Below, in pieces: positions 36,933 through 46,481 of a stretch of DNA of 64,000 bases. Below the pieces are notes generated by a model. That model did no database searches and was not told the DNA's origin. It saw only the letters and a list, made by a program, of their open reading frames with translations. Every line of letters begins with the position of its first letter. Positions within the stretch are counted from its first letter, which is position 1. The position numbers and the translations under genes are program-made. The DNA comes from Planctomycetota bacterium (GTDB lineage Bacteria > Planctomycetota > UBA11346), in NCBI GenBank assembly GCA_016745075.1, contig JADGDD010000012.1, positions 1-64,000 of the forward strand, in the 5' to 3' direction.

Positions 36933-37439
36933 ATGAGTGCTACAACAGACATGAGAATTGAAGGCGAGAAAGACCTCGTCAAAGCGCTCAATAAATTAGA
37001 TGAGCGCACACTACTCAAAGTCGGTAAAGGTGGCATGCGTACTGCTGCACGACCTGTTGTTCGTATGGCAAAGCGTCTTGTTCCAGTACGCTCTGGTCGC
37101 CTGCGCACATCTCTTGCCGTAAAAATAACGGTTGGTGACCATGCCCTGCTTGCGTGGATTGGCCCACGGCGTGACTTTCGTTACACGGGCACTGATAAGG
37201 TCAAACGAGTCTCTGGCTACGGTAAACAAAAAAAACGAGCCATGAAAAAAGGCGCAGTACATGATAATGTTAATCCTATCCTGTATGCCAGCGGCATAGA
37301 ATATGGCAAACAGAGCAATGGTCGCATTGCACGCAAACGAGGCGGTGTCCATTTTCTTGAGCGTGCGCTCAATGCAAATAAAAACACCGCATCAGGGCAT
37401 CTTGCAAGTGGCCTTCGTAAGTATCTTGCAAAAATATAA
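36933..37439 (+). CDS. HK97 gp10-like protein
   Basis: RTAARPVVRMAKRLVPVRSGRLRTSLAVK...HFLERAL. Confidence 0.85.
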   Translation: MSATTDMRIEGEKDLVKALNKLDERTLLKVGKGGMRTAARPVVRMAKRLVPVRSGRLRTSLAVKITVGDHALLAWIGPRRDFRYTGTDKVKRVSGYGKQKKRAMKKGAVHDNVNPILYASGIEYGKQSNGRIARKRGGVHFLERALNANKNTASGHLASGLRKYLAKI

Positions 37440-37491
37440 ATAACATCTTCGCAATTCTTTCTTTTAACCACATACCATAAGGAGATTTTTT

Positions 37492-37911
37492 ATGTCTACC
37501 ATTGCCCTCGAAGGTGTCGGCGCACGTATTAAATTCTACAGTAGCAATTTAACCAGTGATCTTATTACGTTGTCACTACCCGAGCGAGCGCGTGAAGCTA
37601 TTTCAACCACCCACCTTGGAACGAAGGTCGCCAAGACCAGCAAGCCGGGGAAACTTATTGATGCGGGACAAATTTCTGCTGAATTTGACCATGACCCGGA
37701 CGCGCCTGTTCTACTCAAGCAAGACCCTGAAACGATTGCTATTCATTATCCACTTGAGGAAGGGCAGGACAATCCCGCACGCTTGTCGTTTAAGGGGTTT
37801 GTGGTGAGCGAAGGCGGCGAAGAATTTAATGTGGATACACGCATGACGACCAAGGTAACCATTCAGGTTATTTCAGATTACAGCTATACGCCTGCAACAT
37901 TACTTCCATAA
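37492..37911 (+). CDS. Major tail tube protein
   Basis: Position and beta-rich composition between gp10-like gene and tail chaperone. Confidence 0.65.
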   Translation: MSTIALEGVGARIKFYSSNLTSDLITLSLPERAREAISTTHLGTKVAKTSKPGKLIDAGQISAEFDHDPDAPVLLKQDPETIAIHYPLEEGQDNPARLSFKGFVVSEGGEEFNVDTRMTTKVTIQVISDYSYTPATLLP

Positions 37912-37968
37912 ACACAACACACAAAGCTCCCCTTTTTCTTTTCATAATTTCATTCTAGGAATACCGCC

Positions 37969-38370
37969 ATGTCTATCACGCTCACTCGCGATTCTTTTCT
38001 CTCCACCTACAACACTACTGATGATATCCAGCAAGTCGAATTACCTGATGGTAATCATATCTTTATTAAGCCACTCACTGGACGTGGAGCTGATGCTTTT
38101 GCGCATGCTACACAAAACACGCCTGACCTTGCACGCTCTACCCTACTCGCCCAATGTGTTTGTGATAAAGATGGCGCACCTTTTTTCACCAATACCGATG
38201 TTTTTCGTGTTGCTGAATTACCAAATACTATCGTTCTACCCATCGTTGATGCGATCATCGAGCATAACGGCCTCAATGATGACGGAGGACAAGCAGCGCT
38301 GGGTTTTTCCGAAGCAACCCCGTCGAGCGTATCTGGTTCAGACTCGCCCGCGACACCAGCCGCAGTGTAG
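37969..38370 (+). CDS. Tail assembly chaperone (gpG-like, zero-frame product)
   Basis: Position directly before tape measure; contains slippery GGGTTTT at 38301. Confidence 0.8.
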   Translation: MSITLTRDSFLSTYNTTDDIQQVELPDGNHIFIKPLTGRGADAFAHATQNTPDLARSTLLAQCVCDKDGAPFFTNTDVFRVAELPNTIVLPIVDAIIEHNGLNDDGGQAALGFSEATPSSVSGSDSPATPAAV

Positions 38371-38540
38371 CAGAGGCCAAAGCAACTATCACGCTTAATG
38401 AATTTCGTTACTGGTCAGCATTCTATCTCTGGGAAACAGAGGCACTTATGCCAGCAGAGAAAAGGCCAAAGCGGCCCGCAAGTGCAAGTAGAGCGTGTGC
38501 AGAAATCAATAAACTTTTTGGTATTACAGAAAGGAGGTAG
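37969..38540 (+). CDS. Tail assembly chaperone gpG-gpT frameshift fusion (-1 PRF at 38301-38307)
   Basis: G_GGT_TTT in zero frame; -1 frame runs FRSNPVERIWFRLARDTSRSVAEAKATITLNEFRYWSAFYLWETEALMPAEKRPKRPASASRACAEINKLFGITERR to TAG at 38538. Confidence 0.85.
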
Positions 38541-38546
38541 AAATAG

Positions 38547-40664
38547 ATGTCGAATAAAATCATCTCCCAACTGGCCGTGCTGCTTAAACTAAAAGCAGGC
38601 GGCTTTTCGTCTGGCATGAAGAAGTCACGCAAGCAGACGAAAGGCTTGGGACATGATCTTGATAAGGTAAAAGGTGCGGCCATAGGACTGAGCGGAAAGT
38701 TGCTCGGCATGGTTGGCGTTGGTGCTGGGCTGGCTGGCATTACGGCAGGCATAGCGTCAGCAAGTGACCGTATTGATGGCATAGCAAAAACATCAGACAA
38801 GCTAGGCATTGCTACTGACAAACTCGTCGGCATTCATCATGCGGCACAATTAACTGGGAATAGTATTACCCAAACCAATACGGCTTTGCAGCGCATGGTG
38901 CGCCGTGTTGCTGAAGCAGCACAAGGAACCGGCACGGCAAAAAATGCCCTTAAAGAATTAGGTATTTCTGCTCAAGAAATGAACCGCCTTGCACCCGACC
39001 AACAATTCGAGCGCCTTGCTGGTGCCATGGGAAAAGTTGGCACCAAAGCAGATAGAGTGCGCTTGGCTATGGGCTTATTCGATACCGATGGGGTGGGCTT
39101 GGTTAATACGCTAGCTCTTGGTGTTGATGGATTGCGAGATACGGCCACCGAAGCAGAAAAGCTGGGCATATCGCTCTCCCGTGTTGATGCCGCCAAAGTA
39201 GAAATGGCTAATGATGCCATGTTTCGCTTAAAACAAATAGCAACTGGTGTATTTAATCAGCTCAGCATTCAGGTAGCCCCTATCATTGTTACGGTTGCGG
39301 AAGAATTAACGGGCGCTGCTACGGCTGGAGATGGCCTTGGTGCAACGATGGGCAACATGGCCAGTTATGGTGCGAAGGCAGTCGGCTTCTTGGCAAATGC
39401 ATGGCAGGGATTAAAGATTATATTTAAAGCCACACAGCTTGGCCTCACAAAAGGGCTTGGTTGGGTTCTTGAAAAGGTAAACAATGTTATTGCTGTTACT
39501 AAATGGCTTGCAACTATTACAGGACGTGTTGGCACATTTATGTCAGCTTCTTGGGATGGTATGGGACATACTTTTGCTCTGATGGGCAATGGTATGAAAG
39601 TGGTCTTCGCTAAGACCGTTCGGCTTATTAGTAATCAGATTGGCGACCTCATCAAAAAGGCATCAGATGCGGCCTACCTTTTTGATGCGGAACTTGGATC
39701 TACCTTGCTCGCGGGTTACCATAAAATCACTGTAGCTAGTGGCGCATTTGTTGGTCAGGCTGAAACAGATTTTGCCAAAGCTGGTATGGCTGCCTACAAT
39801 GCCGCAGAAGAATCAAGCAAAGCATGGAACTCTATTTTTACAGTTATGCCAACGGGAAGTGGTAGCGACACCATTAGTAATTTCGTTGCTGGTATGGCTG
39901 TTGTTCAAGAAACGCAGCAAAAAGAACTGAATACACTGCGCAATCAATCCGTTGCTGCTGATGCCGTCTGGCAAGGCTACCAACGAATTAATCAAGCCAT
40001 ACAGGAACGTGCTGTCATCACTGCAGAGGCAGCAGCCTTAAGTGGAAGCGAAGAAGACCCGGTTATCGCTGCAGAAAAAGCGCGGCAGTCGATGCTTGAG
40101 GAAATGGCAAAAACGCATCAAGGATCACTGACGGGAATATGGTACGCGGGTTTACAGCAACGAGAGAAATTTGTGAAACAAAGTAGCTGGGCGCAAGTAA
40201 AAGATGTATTCTCCTCACTAGAAACCATGACGCGGGGCGTTGCGCAACATAGCAAGACCATGTTTAAGATTAACCAGGTAGCGGGTATTGCGAATGCAAT
40301 TATTAATACGGCGCAAGGTGCCACTAAAGCGCTGGCCGCATACCCTCCCCCCCTTGGCCCAATTATGGCAGGGCTCGTTGTCGCTGCTGGGGCTTCGCAA
40401 ATCATGGCGATTAAAAATACAAGCTTTGGTGGCGGTGGATCAGCTCCAAGTATTGCGGCATCTATTGCGCAACCGTCACCAAGCGGTGGCGGCGTTGGGG
40501 AAGACAGTGCTGGTGGTGATTCCAAGAGCGGGCAATCTGAACGACAAACAACTTCACAGGCATTAGTTATTCAGGGAGATTTTATTTCAGCAGAATATCT
40601 TGAAAGAATTTCACAGGAAGCCAAAGAACGAAATATAATGTTTTCGGAGATACGTCGTGGCTAA
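38547..40664 (+). CDS. Phage tail tape measure protein
   Basis: Long ORF, helical/hydrophobic, positioned after tail chaperone; KLKAGGFSSGMKKSRKQTKGL start. Confidence 0.9.
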   Translation: MSNKIISQLAVLLKLKAGGFSSGMKKSRKQTKGLGHDLDKVKGAAIGLSGKLLGMVGVGAGLAGITAGIASASDRIDGIAKTSDKLGIATDKLVGIHHAAQLTGNSITQTNTALQRMVRRVAEAAQGTGTAKNALKELGISAQEMNRLAPDQQFERLAGAMGKVGTKADRVRLAMGLFDTDGVGLVNTLALGVDGLRDTATEAEKLGISLSRVDAAKVEMANDAMFRLKQIATGVFNQLSIQVAPIIVTVAEELTGAATAGDGLGATMGNMASYGAKAVGFLANAWQGLKIIFKATQLGLTKGLGWVLEKVNNVIAVTKWLATITGRVGTFMSASWDGMGHTFALMGNGMKVVFAKTVRLISNQIGDLIKKASDAAYLFDAELGSTLLAGYHKITVASGAFVGQAETDFAKAGMAAYNAAEESSKAWNSIFTVMPTGSGSDTISNFVAGMAVVQETQQKELNTLRNQSVAADAVWQGYQRINQAIQERAVITAEAAALSGSEEDPVIAAEKARQSMLEEMAKTHQGSLTGIWYAGLQQREKFVKQSSWAQVKDVFSSLETMTRGVAQHSKTMFKINQVAGIANAIINTAQGATKALAAYPPPLGPIMAGLVVAAGASQIMAIKNTSFGGGGSAPSIAASIAQPSPSGGGVGEDSAGGDSKSGQSERQTTSQALVIQGDFISAEYLERISQEAKERNIMFSEIRRG

Positions 40665-41412
40665 TGAAGAAAACCTACCACGTATTGCATGGAATAATGT
40701 ATTATCTACTGCAACAATTACTCCGAGCAGTGAGGAGTTGAATCACCTCGCCGTTTTCTCTTGTGATGACACCCTCTACCGTTCATGGCAACCGGAGAGT
40801 GATGGTACGCATACCATTGAGGCAAGCTGGACGGGGCTACAAGAAATTACCTGTTGGTGCATGTACGGTCATGGACTTGGTCTTACCGCTGGCTCTCTAG
40901 GTCTTGAATACTGGAATGGCTTTGCATGGGCACTCTTTGGCAATGGCTTTATTGCGCCAAACGGCAGCGAATGTCTCTATGAAATGAGTGAACCCATTTA
41001 TACCGACCGCATTCGCTTTGTTATTAACAGCACACCGCCCTCACGTATTGCCGCCTTATTCGTCGGTAATGATTTACTCTGCGAGGAAGGACTCACACCC
41101 GGCTGGGTTGACCCGACCATTGGGCAAAAGCAAAAGGTTGTCCATGCAACCAGTCGATCAGGCTTGGCTCTTCCGTCCATTATTGAAGATGAATTCCTTA
41201 CGCAGCGATTTACGCTCAAAGATGTGTCTATGGACTGGGCTATGAATAAATGGCTGCCATTCAAACAACACTGCCAAACGCGGCCATTCTTTTTATGGTG
41301 GAATGAACAAGCATCTCCGTGTTATTGCTCACAGGCTACTTTTGAGAATGAGCGATATAGCCGTGTGGGATTTGTAAACGTAGGTTTTTCTGCGCGTATG
41401 GTGGTACAATGA
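40657..41412 (+). CDS. Distal tail-like protein
   Basis: After tape measure, GTG start overlapping it. Confidence 0.65.
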   Translation: MANEENLPRIAWNNVLSTATITPSSEELNHLAVFSCDDTLYRSWQPESDGTHTIEASWTGLQEITCWCMYGHGLGLTAGSLGLEYWNGFAWALFGNGFIAPNGSECLYEMSEPIYTDRIRFVINSTPPSRIAALFVGNDLLCEEGLTPGWVDPTIGQKQKVVHATSRSGLALPSIIEDEFLTQRFTLKDVSMDWAMNKWLPFKQHCQTRPFFLWWNEQASPCYCSQATFENERYSRVGFVNVGFSARMVVQ

Positions 41413-43124
41413 CTTTATCAGGTGAACGGGAAAGTTTTACAGCAAAACCATTATCATTTATTGAGGTAGACCTTGATTGGGTAGATGACACTGTCCCCGC
41501 ATTTAATGGAGACGGCACGCCTTGTTACAAAACGCCAGCAACTACTGATAATATTGATGCCTTAACTATTGGCACTCGTACACGCCGTTATTGTGATACT
41601 ACTGCTGCTCAGGTCTGGGATCTTGATGCTATCCCCTGTATTGATGGGATTCGCTACCAAACAACACAACTCAAAGTAGGCGAGAGTCTGGGTTCCTTTG
41701 GACAGGTAACAATTACCCTGCGTGATTTCGTAGATGATGATCGCCTTGAAGACCCGTTTTATAGTCAGCGCACACATGACACGGCAGCGGGAACATATTT
41801 CACTAAACTCCATGCTCGCAATCCTTACATTCAAGGCCGCGCCCTCCGCGTTTTTGCTGGCTTCGCTGGCGAGGAATATAACAACGCAAATTTTGAAGAG
41901 CGGCATTATTTGATTAGGTCAATTAAAAGAACGAATAAATCTAGCTGGCAAATCATAGGCGTATCACCTTTACAACTTGCGAATTTACGCGGAGCCAAAG
42001 CACCAAAGCCGAGTGGCTGGACGCTCAAATATAACATTGGTCTTGGCAGCACGACTGCGGAACTCGTTGATTATTCTATTGCCGATGACGATCCGACTTC
42101 TGGTTACTGTTTAATCAGCGATGAAGTTTGTAGCTATACGCGGGTCAATAATGTACTTAATATAGCCAGAGGTCAATTCGCTACCACGCCTGATTCCCAT
42201 GACGCTGGCGATGGCATACAACCTGCTCTGCAATTTATTAATACGCCAGTGCAGGAAATAATACGCACGCTACTCGTAGACTACGCGGGTGTCAGTCCTG
42301 CCCTCATTCCCATTTTCGATTGGAACAACGAATCAAATAAATGGTTACAGCTCTATTCTTTATCTCCTCTGCCAATCACTGAGCCCGTTGATGTTATTGA
42401 ACTCATCAATGAAATCTGTGAACAAGTTGGCTTATTTCTTTGGTATGATGAAATTGCACAAATAATTCGCCTGCAAGCCATTCGGCCTGTGCCAACTTCT
42501 AGCATCCAGCTAGTCACTGACGATGACTTGGTCAGCGAAGTGGCAATTAACCCAGACGTATCAGCACGGGTGTCGAGGGTTGCTATGCTCTATGATAAAC
42601 GCACCCCCATTGCTGATGATGGAAAAGATGCGAGCTATCGAAAGCGACTCATAGGTCGCAACTTTGGCGATGGAACATACGAACATGGAAGCGAAAGTTT
42701 AAAAGTCATCCACTCCCGCTGGTTTGGCACCAATGATGATGCGGTTTCGGGGAGAACGGCTTTTACCATTGCCAGCACACTACGGGATGGACGAACGCTT
42801 TATACGTTCACGCTCAATAAACGGCGAGCTGATTTAGACCTTGGCAATGTCATCTCTTTAAGAACCAGAGATGCAATCGACACCACGGGGCAGATGAAAA
42901 CACTACCTGCAATTATTGTCAAACGTACGCCTGCAAAAGATGGGCTGAGTGTGGAATATATCGCGGAGCCATTTATTTATGCGGCGCGATTTATTTATGT
43001 GCTGCCAAACGATCACACCACAACCTACCCCAATACACCCGAAGCCACTCAAGATCCCGGATGGTTTCTCGCATCGAGCGATGGCACGATGCCAAACGGA
43101 GATGCGCCGTACGTGCTCGGCTAA
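41409..43124 (+). CDS. Tail tip/baseplate hub-like protein
   Basis: 571 aa after distal tail-like gene; 4 bp overlap. Confidence 0.7.
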   Translation: MTLSGERESFTAKPLSFIEVDLDWVDDTVPAFNGDGTPCYKTPATTDNIDALTIGTRTRRYCDTTAAQVWDLDAIPCIDGIRYQTTQLKVGESLGSFGQVTITLRDFVDDDRLEDPFYSQRTHDTAAGTYFTKLHARNPYIQGRALRVFAGFAGEEYNNANFEERHYLIRSIKRTNKSSWQIIGVSPLQLANLRGAKAPKPSGWTLKYNIGLGSTTAELVDYSIADDDPTSGYCLISDEVCSYTRVNNVLNIARGQFATTPDSHDAGDGIQPALQFINTPVQEIIRTLLVDYAGVSPALIPIFDWNNESNKWLQLYSLSPLPITEPVDVIELINEICEQVGLFLWYDEIAQIIRLQAIRPVPTSSIQLVTDDDLVSEVAINPDVSARVSRVAMLYDKRTPIADDGKDASYRKRLIGRNFGDGTYEHGSESLKVIHSRWFGTNDDAVSGRTAFTIASTLRDGRTLYTFTLNKRRADLDLGNVISLRTRDAIDTTGQMKTLPAIIVKRTPAKDGLSVEYIAEPFIYAARFIYVLPNDHTTTYPNTPEATQDPGWFLASSDGTMPNGDAPYVLG

Positions 43125-43164
43125 AATAATATTTTATACTATTTAATTAAATAGGAGAATCACC

Positions 43165-43686
43165 ATGCCTTGGACCAACGTCCCCTACAAACAACCTCTC
43201 GACCCGGTCACTGCTGATGAATGGAATGGGCTCGTTGGTAATTTCGATGGTCTTGCCTCTGGCGATCCCAATGCACCAAAGGTTGCTCTTCCCAATGCGA
43301 TAACCACTACCACAATCGATACCACGCTTGTCTTGCAACCCGACGGACTCGGCGGTGTCCATTGGGGCGTTCCAAGTGGCGCAGCAAATACTGCACTAAT
43401 GAGTAAAACACAGCATACAAACTCGGTAGCGATTACGGGCCTGAGTTCTGGCTACTGGCTCGCCCATATTCTCGCCCACGTCGATCATGGAGAAATCACC
43501 GAAGCAACCGTACAAGGTTTCTGTGTTGTGCATAATGGAGTCATCATCGACCAGCATGCTATGGATACAGCAGGAAACGTTGAATTGGATACGCTGTTTT
43601 CGCTCACTGCTGGGACATTGACATTTTCGCATGGTGTGGCGCGAACAGGAAATCGATTTGTGGTGGTCGTGAATCGGGTGCGGTAA
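43165..43686 (+). CDS. Putative tail tip structural protein
   Basis: Last gene of the structural operon; AGGAG RBS. Confidence 0.6.
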   Translation: MPWTNVPYKQPLDPVTADEWNGLVGNFDGLASGDPNAPKVALPNAITTTTIDTTLVLQPDGLGGVHWGVPSGAANTALMSKTQHTNSVAITGLSSGYWLAHILAHVDHGEITEATVQGFCVVHNGVIIDQHAMDTAGNVELDTLFSLTAGTLTFSHGVARTGNRFVVVVNRVR

Positions 43687-44166
43687 TGAATAGCGCTACT
43701 ACGGTAAACAGAACATCTGCCAGCACATTGATCTACTGCCTATGCTTCACTATACAGAAATCAGGGTAACTACTAAAGACCAATGACTTGTTTCTTTGGC
43801 AAAGATTCGAGCAGCCGCAGTATTGCGAGCAACATTAACACTCTACAAAGTGTGTAACTTAATTTTTTATTTTATGCATATAACCACACAGTCCATCAAC
43901 CCATGAATGTTCGAGCATATATGCTGACCTTGGCAGAAACTTAGTTGCCCTACAATAATCAGAAAATACCCAGGACATTGGTTCAAAAAAAACAAGAAAA
44001 ATCACCTACAAACGACATGTGCCAACTCATACAATATAGAACATATCTTAACAACCAATGTAAGAGCACGGCAAAAGAAGACTTCTCATTGATTCCATAA
44101 ATACAACATTAGCGTATTCTCAGCATAGAAGACACTTACCCACCCCTCCTCTAAACAGGACAACTC

Positions 44167-45162
44167 ATGAAGAAAACACTGCTCTACATTCTCAGCATCC
44201 CTTTCTTGCTAATTGCAATAATAACGAGCATAACCTGCCTTGTAGACCCAAACAACGGCACATTAACCCTTTCTATCATCTCTTGGGGATTTTTCATAGT
44301 CATCATATACAAAGGCAAGAAAAGCGGCAATAGCAAGAATTCCCATATCACGATAGAAACGTCTTACATTCACAACGGAGAAAACGAAAGCAGCCTTGAA
44401 GGCATGAAAGCACAAAAAATACTGAAGATCATAGATACATCATCACTGAACAGCAAACCGTGGCACAAAGACCCCGTTTCTAAAAAACAAAAAGATCTAC
44501 TTGAAGACTTCGAGGTCAAAAACATTAGCAACTTAACCAAAGGAGAAGCTTCGCTAATCATTTCAGCTATTTTTGATGAGAATAACAACCCACAACAAGG
44601 CTCATCTAGCCACCCCAACCCCGAAGACCAAAAGAATTCAATTAATTGGGCCAACAAAGTCCTTAGCGATAAAAATAAATATGTCATTTTAGATACCGAA
44701 ACGACTGGATTAGGTAAAAAGGATGAGGTCATTCAAATAGGCATTATCGACATGGATGGCAAAACACTTCTCACGCAAAATATCAAACCAACACATCACA
44801 CATCGATACCTAAAGAAGCATCTCAAGTTCATGGTTTAACGATGAAAGATCTAAAAAAATGCCCAACTTTTGATCAACTGGAAGAAAAGTTAGAAACAGT
44901 ACTTAACGGAAAAGTCATCATCGCTTACAACTCCAAATTCGATAAACGCCTCTGTATCCAAACACAAAAGATATGCGGTGGTTACCAAATCAAAAACAAA
45001 TGGTCTTGTGCCATGCTAGAATACGCCAAATTTATAGGAGAATTGAATAGCAGTAAAGGTAATTATAAATGGCATAAGCTTGAAGGTGGTGACCATAGTG
45101 CCACAGGAGACTGCATTGCCACCCTTAATGTCATTAAAAAGATGGCTGGACAAATACAATAA
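44167..45162 (+). CDS. DEDDh 3'-5' exonuclease (DnaQ-like) with N-terminal TM segments
   Basis: KYVILDTETTGLGKKDEVIQIGI...VIIAYNSKFDKRL...HSATGDCIATL; N-terminal hydrophobic helices. Confidence 0.85.
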   Translation: MKKTLLYILSIPFLLIAIITSITCLVDPNNGTLTLSIISWGFFIVIIYKGKKSGNSKNSHITIETSYIHNGENESSLEGMKAQKILKIIDTSSLNSKPWHKDPVSKKQKDLLEDFEVKNISNLTKGEASLIISAIFDENNNPQQGSSSHPNPEDQKNSINWANKVLSDKNKYVILDTETTGLGKKDEVIQIGIIDMDGKTLLTQNIKPTHHTSIPKEASQVHGLTMKDLKKCPTFDQLEEKLETVLNGKVIIAYNSKFDKRLCIQTQKICGGYQIKNKWSCAMLEYAKFIGELNSSKGNYKWHKLEGGDHSATGDCIATLNVIKKMAGQIQ

Positions 45163-45164
45163 AC

Positions 45165-45340
45165 TCTCTCTCTTCACCATCGTTGCCCTTGAACAAGGCA
45201 CCCCAAAATGGCTCGACTGGCGCAAATCTGGCATAGATGCATCGGAAGCCGCTGAAAAAAACCAGAGCAAGTACTTGCTGAAAATCTTGACACCGATCCA
45301 AAGTTCGTACCCAGCGCCCGTGCCCCTCAAAAAAGATTAA
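45165..45340 (+). pseudogene. Fragment of YqaJ-like recombinase/exonuclease
   Basis: VALEQGTPKWLDWRKSGIDASEA resembles the YqaJ N-terminal motif; the reading frame ends soon after. Confidence 0.5.
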
Positions 45341-45550
45341 CCCCTATTTGAATCCCCCCCTCGCTCCAAAAAAGAAACAGGCAAGCATTAGCAATTCCCA
45401 GAGAGCAGCAACAGTTCCCCATCCGGTATCGATTGTCCACCGTAACAACCAGATCCACCGCATCTACCCACGGCGCTGAGCGAGGTTGCTATCGTGTCGA
45501 TATTTACGGGATTATTGCACCGATAGGTTTATTGGTAGTAAGACAATTCA

Positions 45551-46084
45551 TTAAAATTCATCTACATCTTGTTTTGTGATTTCCTCAGATCGCTTCTTTA
45601 GAAGATATCGTGTCATACTCTGCTTTATTTTCTTATCCGCTTCAGATTGGGACATCACCTGTGCCGATATAAACCAATCACCAATACGAATAGGTGAACC
45701 TTCGGTTTTGTAAAGAATGTCAATATATGTAGTATCACTTTCTGAATAAACGGTCAAATCCCCGCTCTCTTCCAGCCTTATCCCAGCCTCCTCTGTATGC
45801 ACAAGAGTTCCCGTTAAGAGAATTTCACCATTTTCTTTAACTTTACCACTTAAATGTCCTGAATACCCAAGAAACACAGAATGATTCAACACTTTGACAT
45901 CCTTACCTTCGTACAGCACATGAGAAGGCTCTTTTTTTTGATTCTTCACAAAGGCATGCTCTGGTTTTTCCGAACCTTCCTTAAGCATTTCAAGGAAAAT
46001 AAAATCCTTCTTGCCTGCCTCCTGTGCCTCTAAAGAACAAAATATCATATTAACTAAAATAATACATATTGAAAAAAACTTCAT
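45551..46084 (-). CDS. Putative secreted protein
   Basis: Signal peptide MKFFSICIILVNMIFCSLEAQ; 177 aa. Confidence 0.6.
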   Translation of the reverse strand: MKFFSICIILVNMIFCSLEAQEAGKKDFIFLEMLKEGSEKPEHAFVKNQKKEPSHVLYEGKDVKVLNHSVFLGYSGHLSGKVKENGEILLTGTLVHTEEAGIRLEESGDLTVYSESDTTYIDILYKTEGSPIRIGDWFISAQVMSQSEADKKIKQSMTRYLLKKRSEEITKQDVDEF

Positions 46085-46239
46085 TAGTAGTCCCTACCTA
46101 TTCTAAGACCTTTGTTAATATATGTAATTGCTACACAGCAACACATATAACGATTCACTTCTCGTGAGGTTAAAATACGCTATCGATCGATCGCTATGTT
46201 TAACGCTTCATATTCCTAAAGGTTCATACTTATTTCTCT

Positions 46240-46320
46240 GAACTTGGCAGTAAGGGCAAGCACACACTTGAACGTGGACTCGATCAGTTCCTCGACTACT
46301 ACCACACCGCTCGTCAAAAG
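46240..46320 (+). pseudogene. C-terminal remnant of a DDE transposase
   Basis: Frame reads GSKGKHTLERGLDQFLDYYHTARQK, typical of IS transposase C-termini. Confidence 0.5.
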
Positions 46321-46357
46321 GTATCGATGGCAAGTTACTGCGCGTTGATATGTGAAT

Positions 46358-46481
46358 ACACACAGTAATACTTTGTCGTTATCTTGATACATCTTCCTAT
46401 ATATATAAGGAAATTTTAAAAGTATTTTACACACAGTAATACTTTGTCGTTATCTTGATACATCTTCCTATATATATAAGG
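46358..46481. repeat. 53 bp direct repeat (two copies, 46358-46410 and 46429-46481)
   Basis: ACACACAGTAATACTTTGTCGTTATCTTGATACATCTTCCTATATATATAAGG repeated, 18 bp spacer. Confidence 0.92.

Noticed and set aside
38021-38398. 125 aa +1-frame ORF overlapping the tail chaperone
   Set aside because: Shadow frame; the meaningful alternative frame is the -1 frame entered at GGGTTTT.
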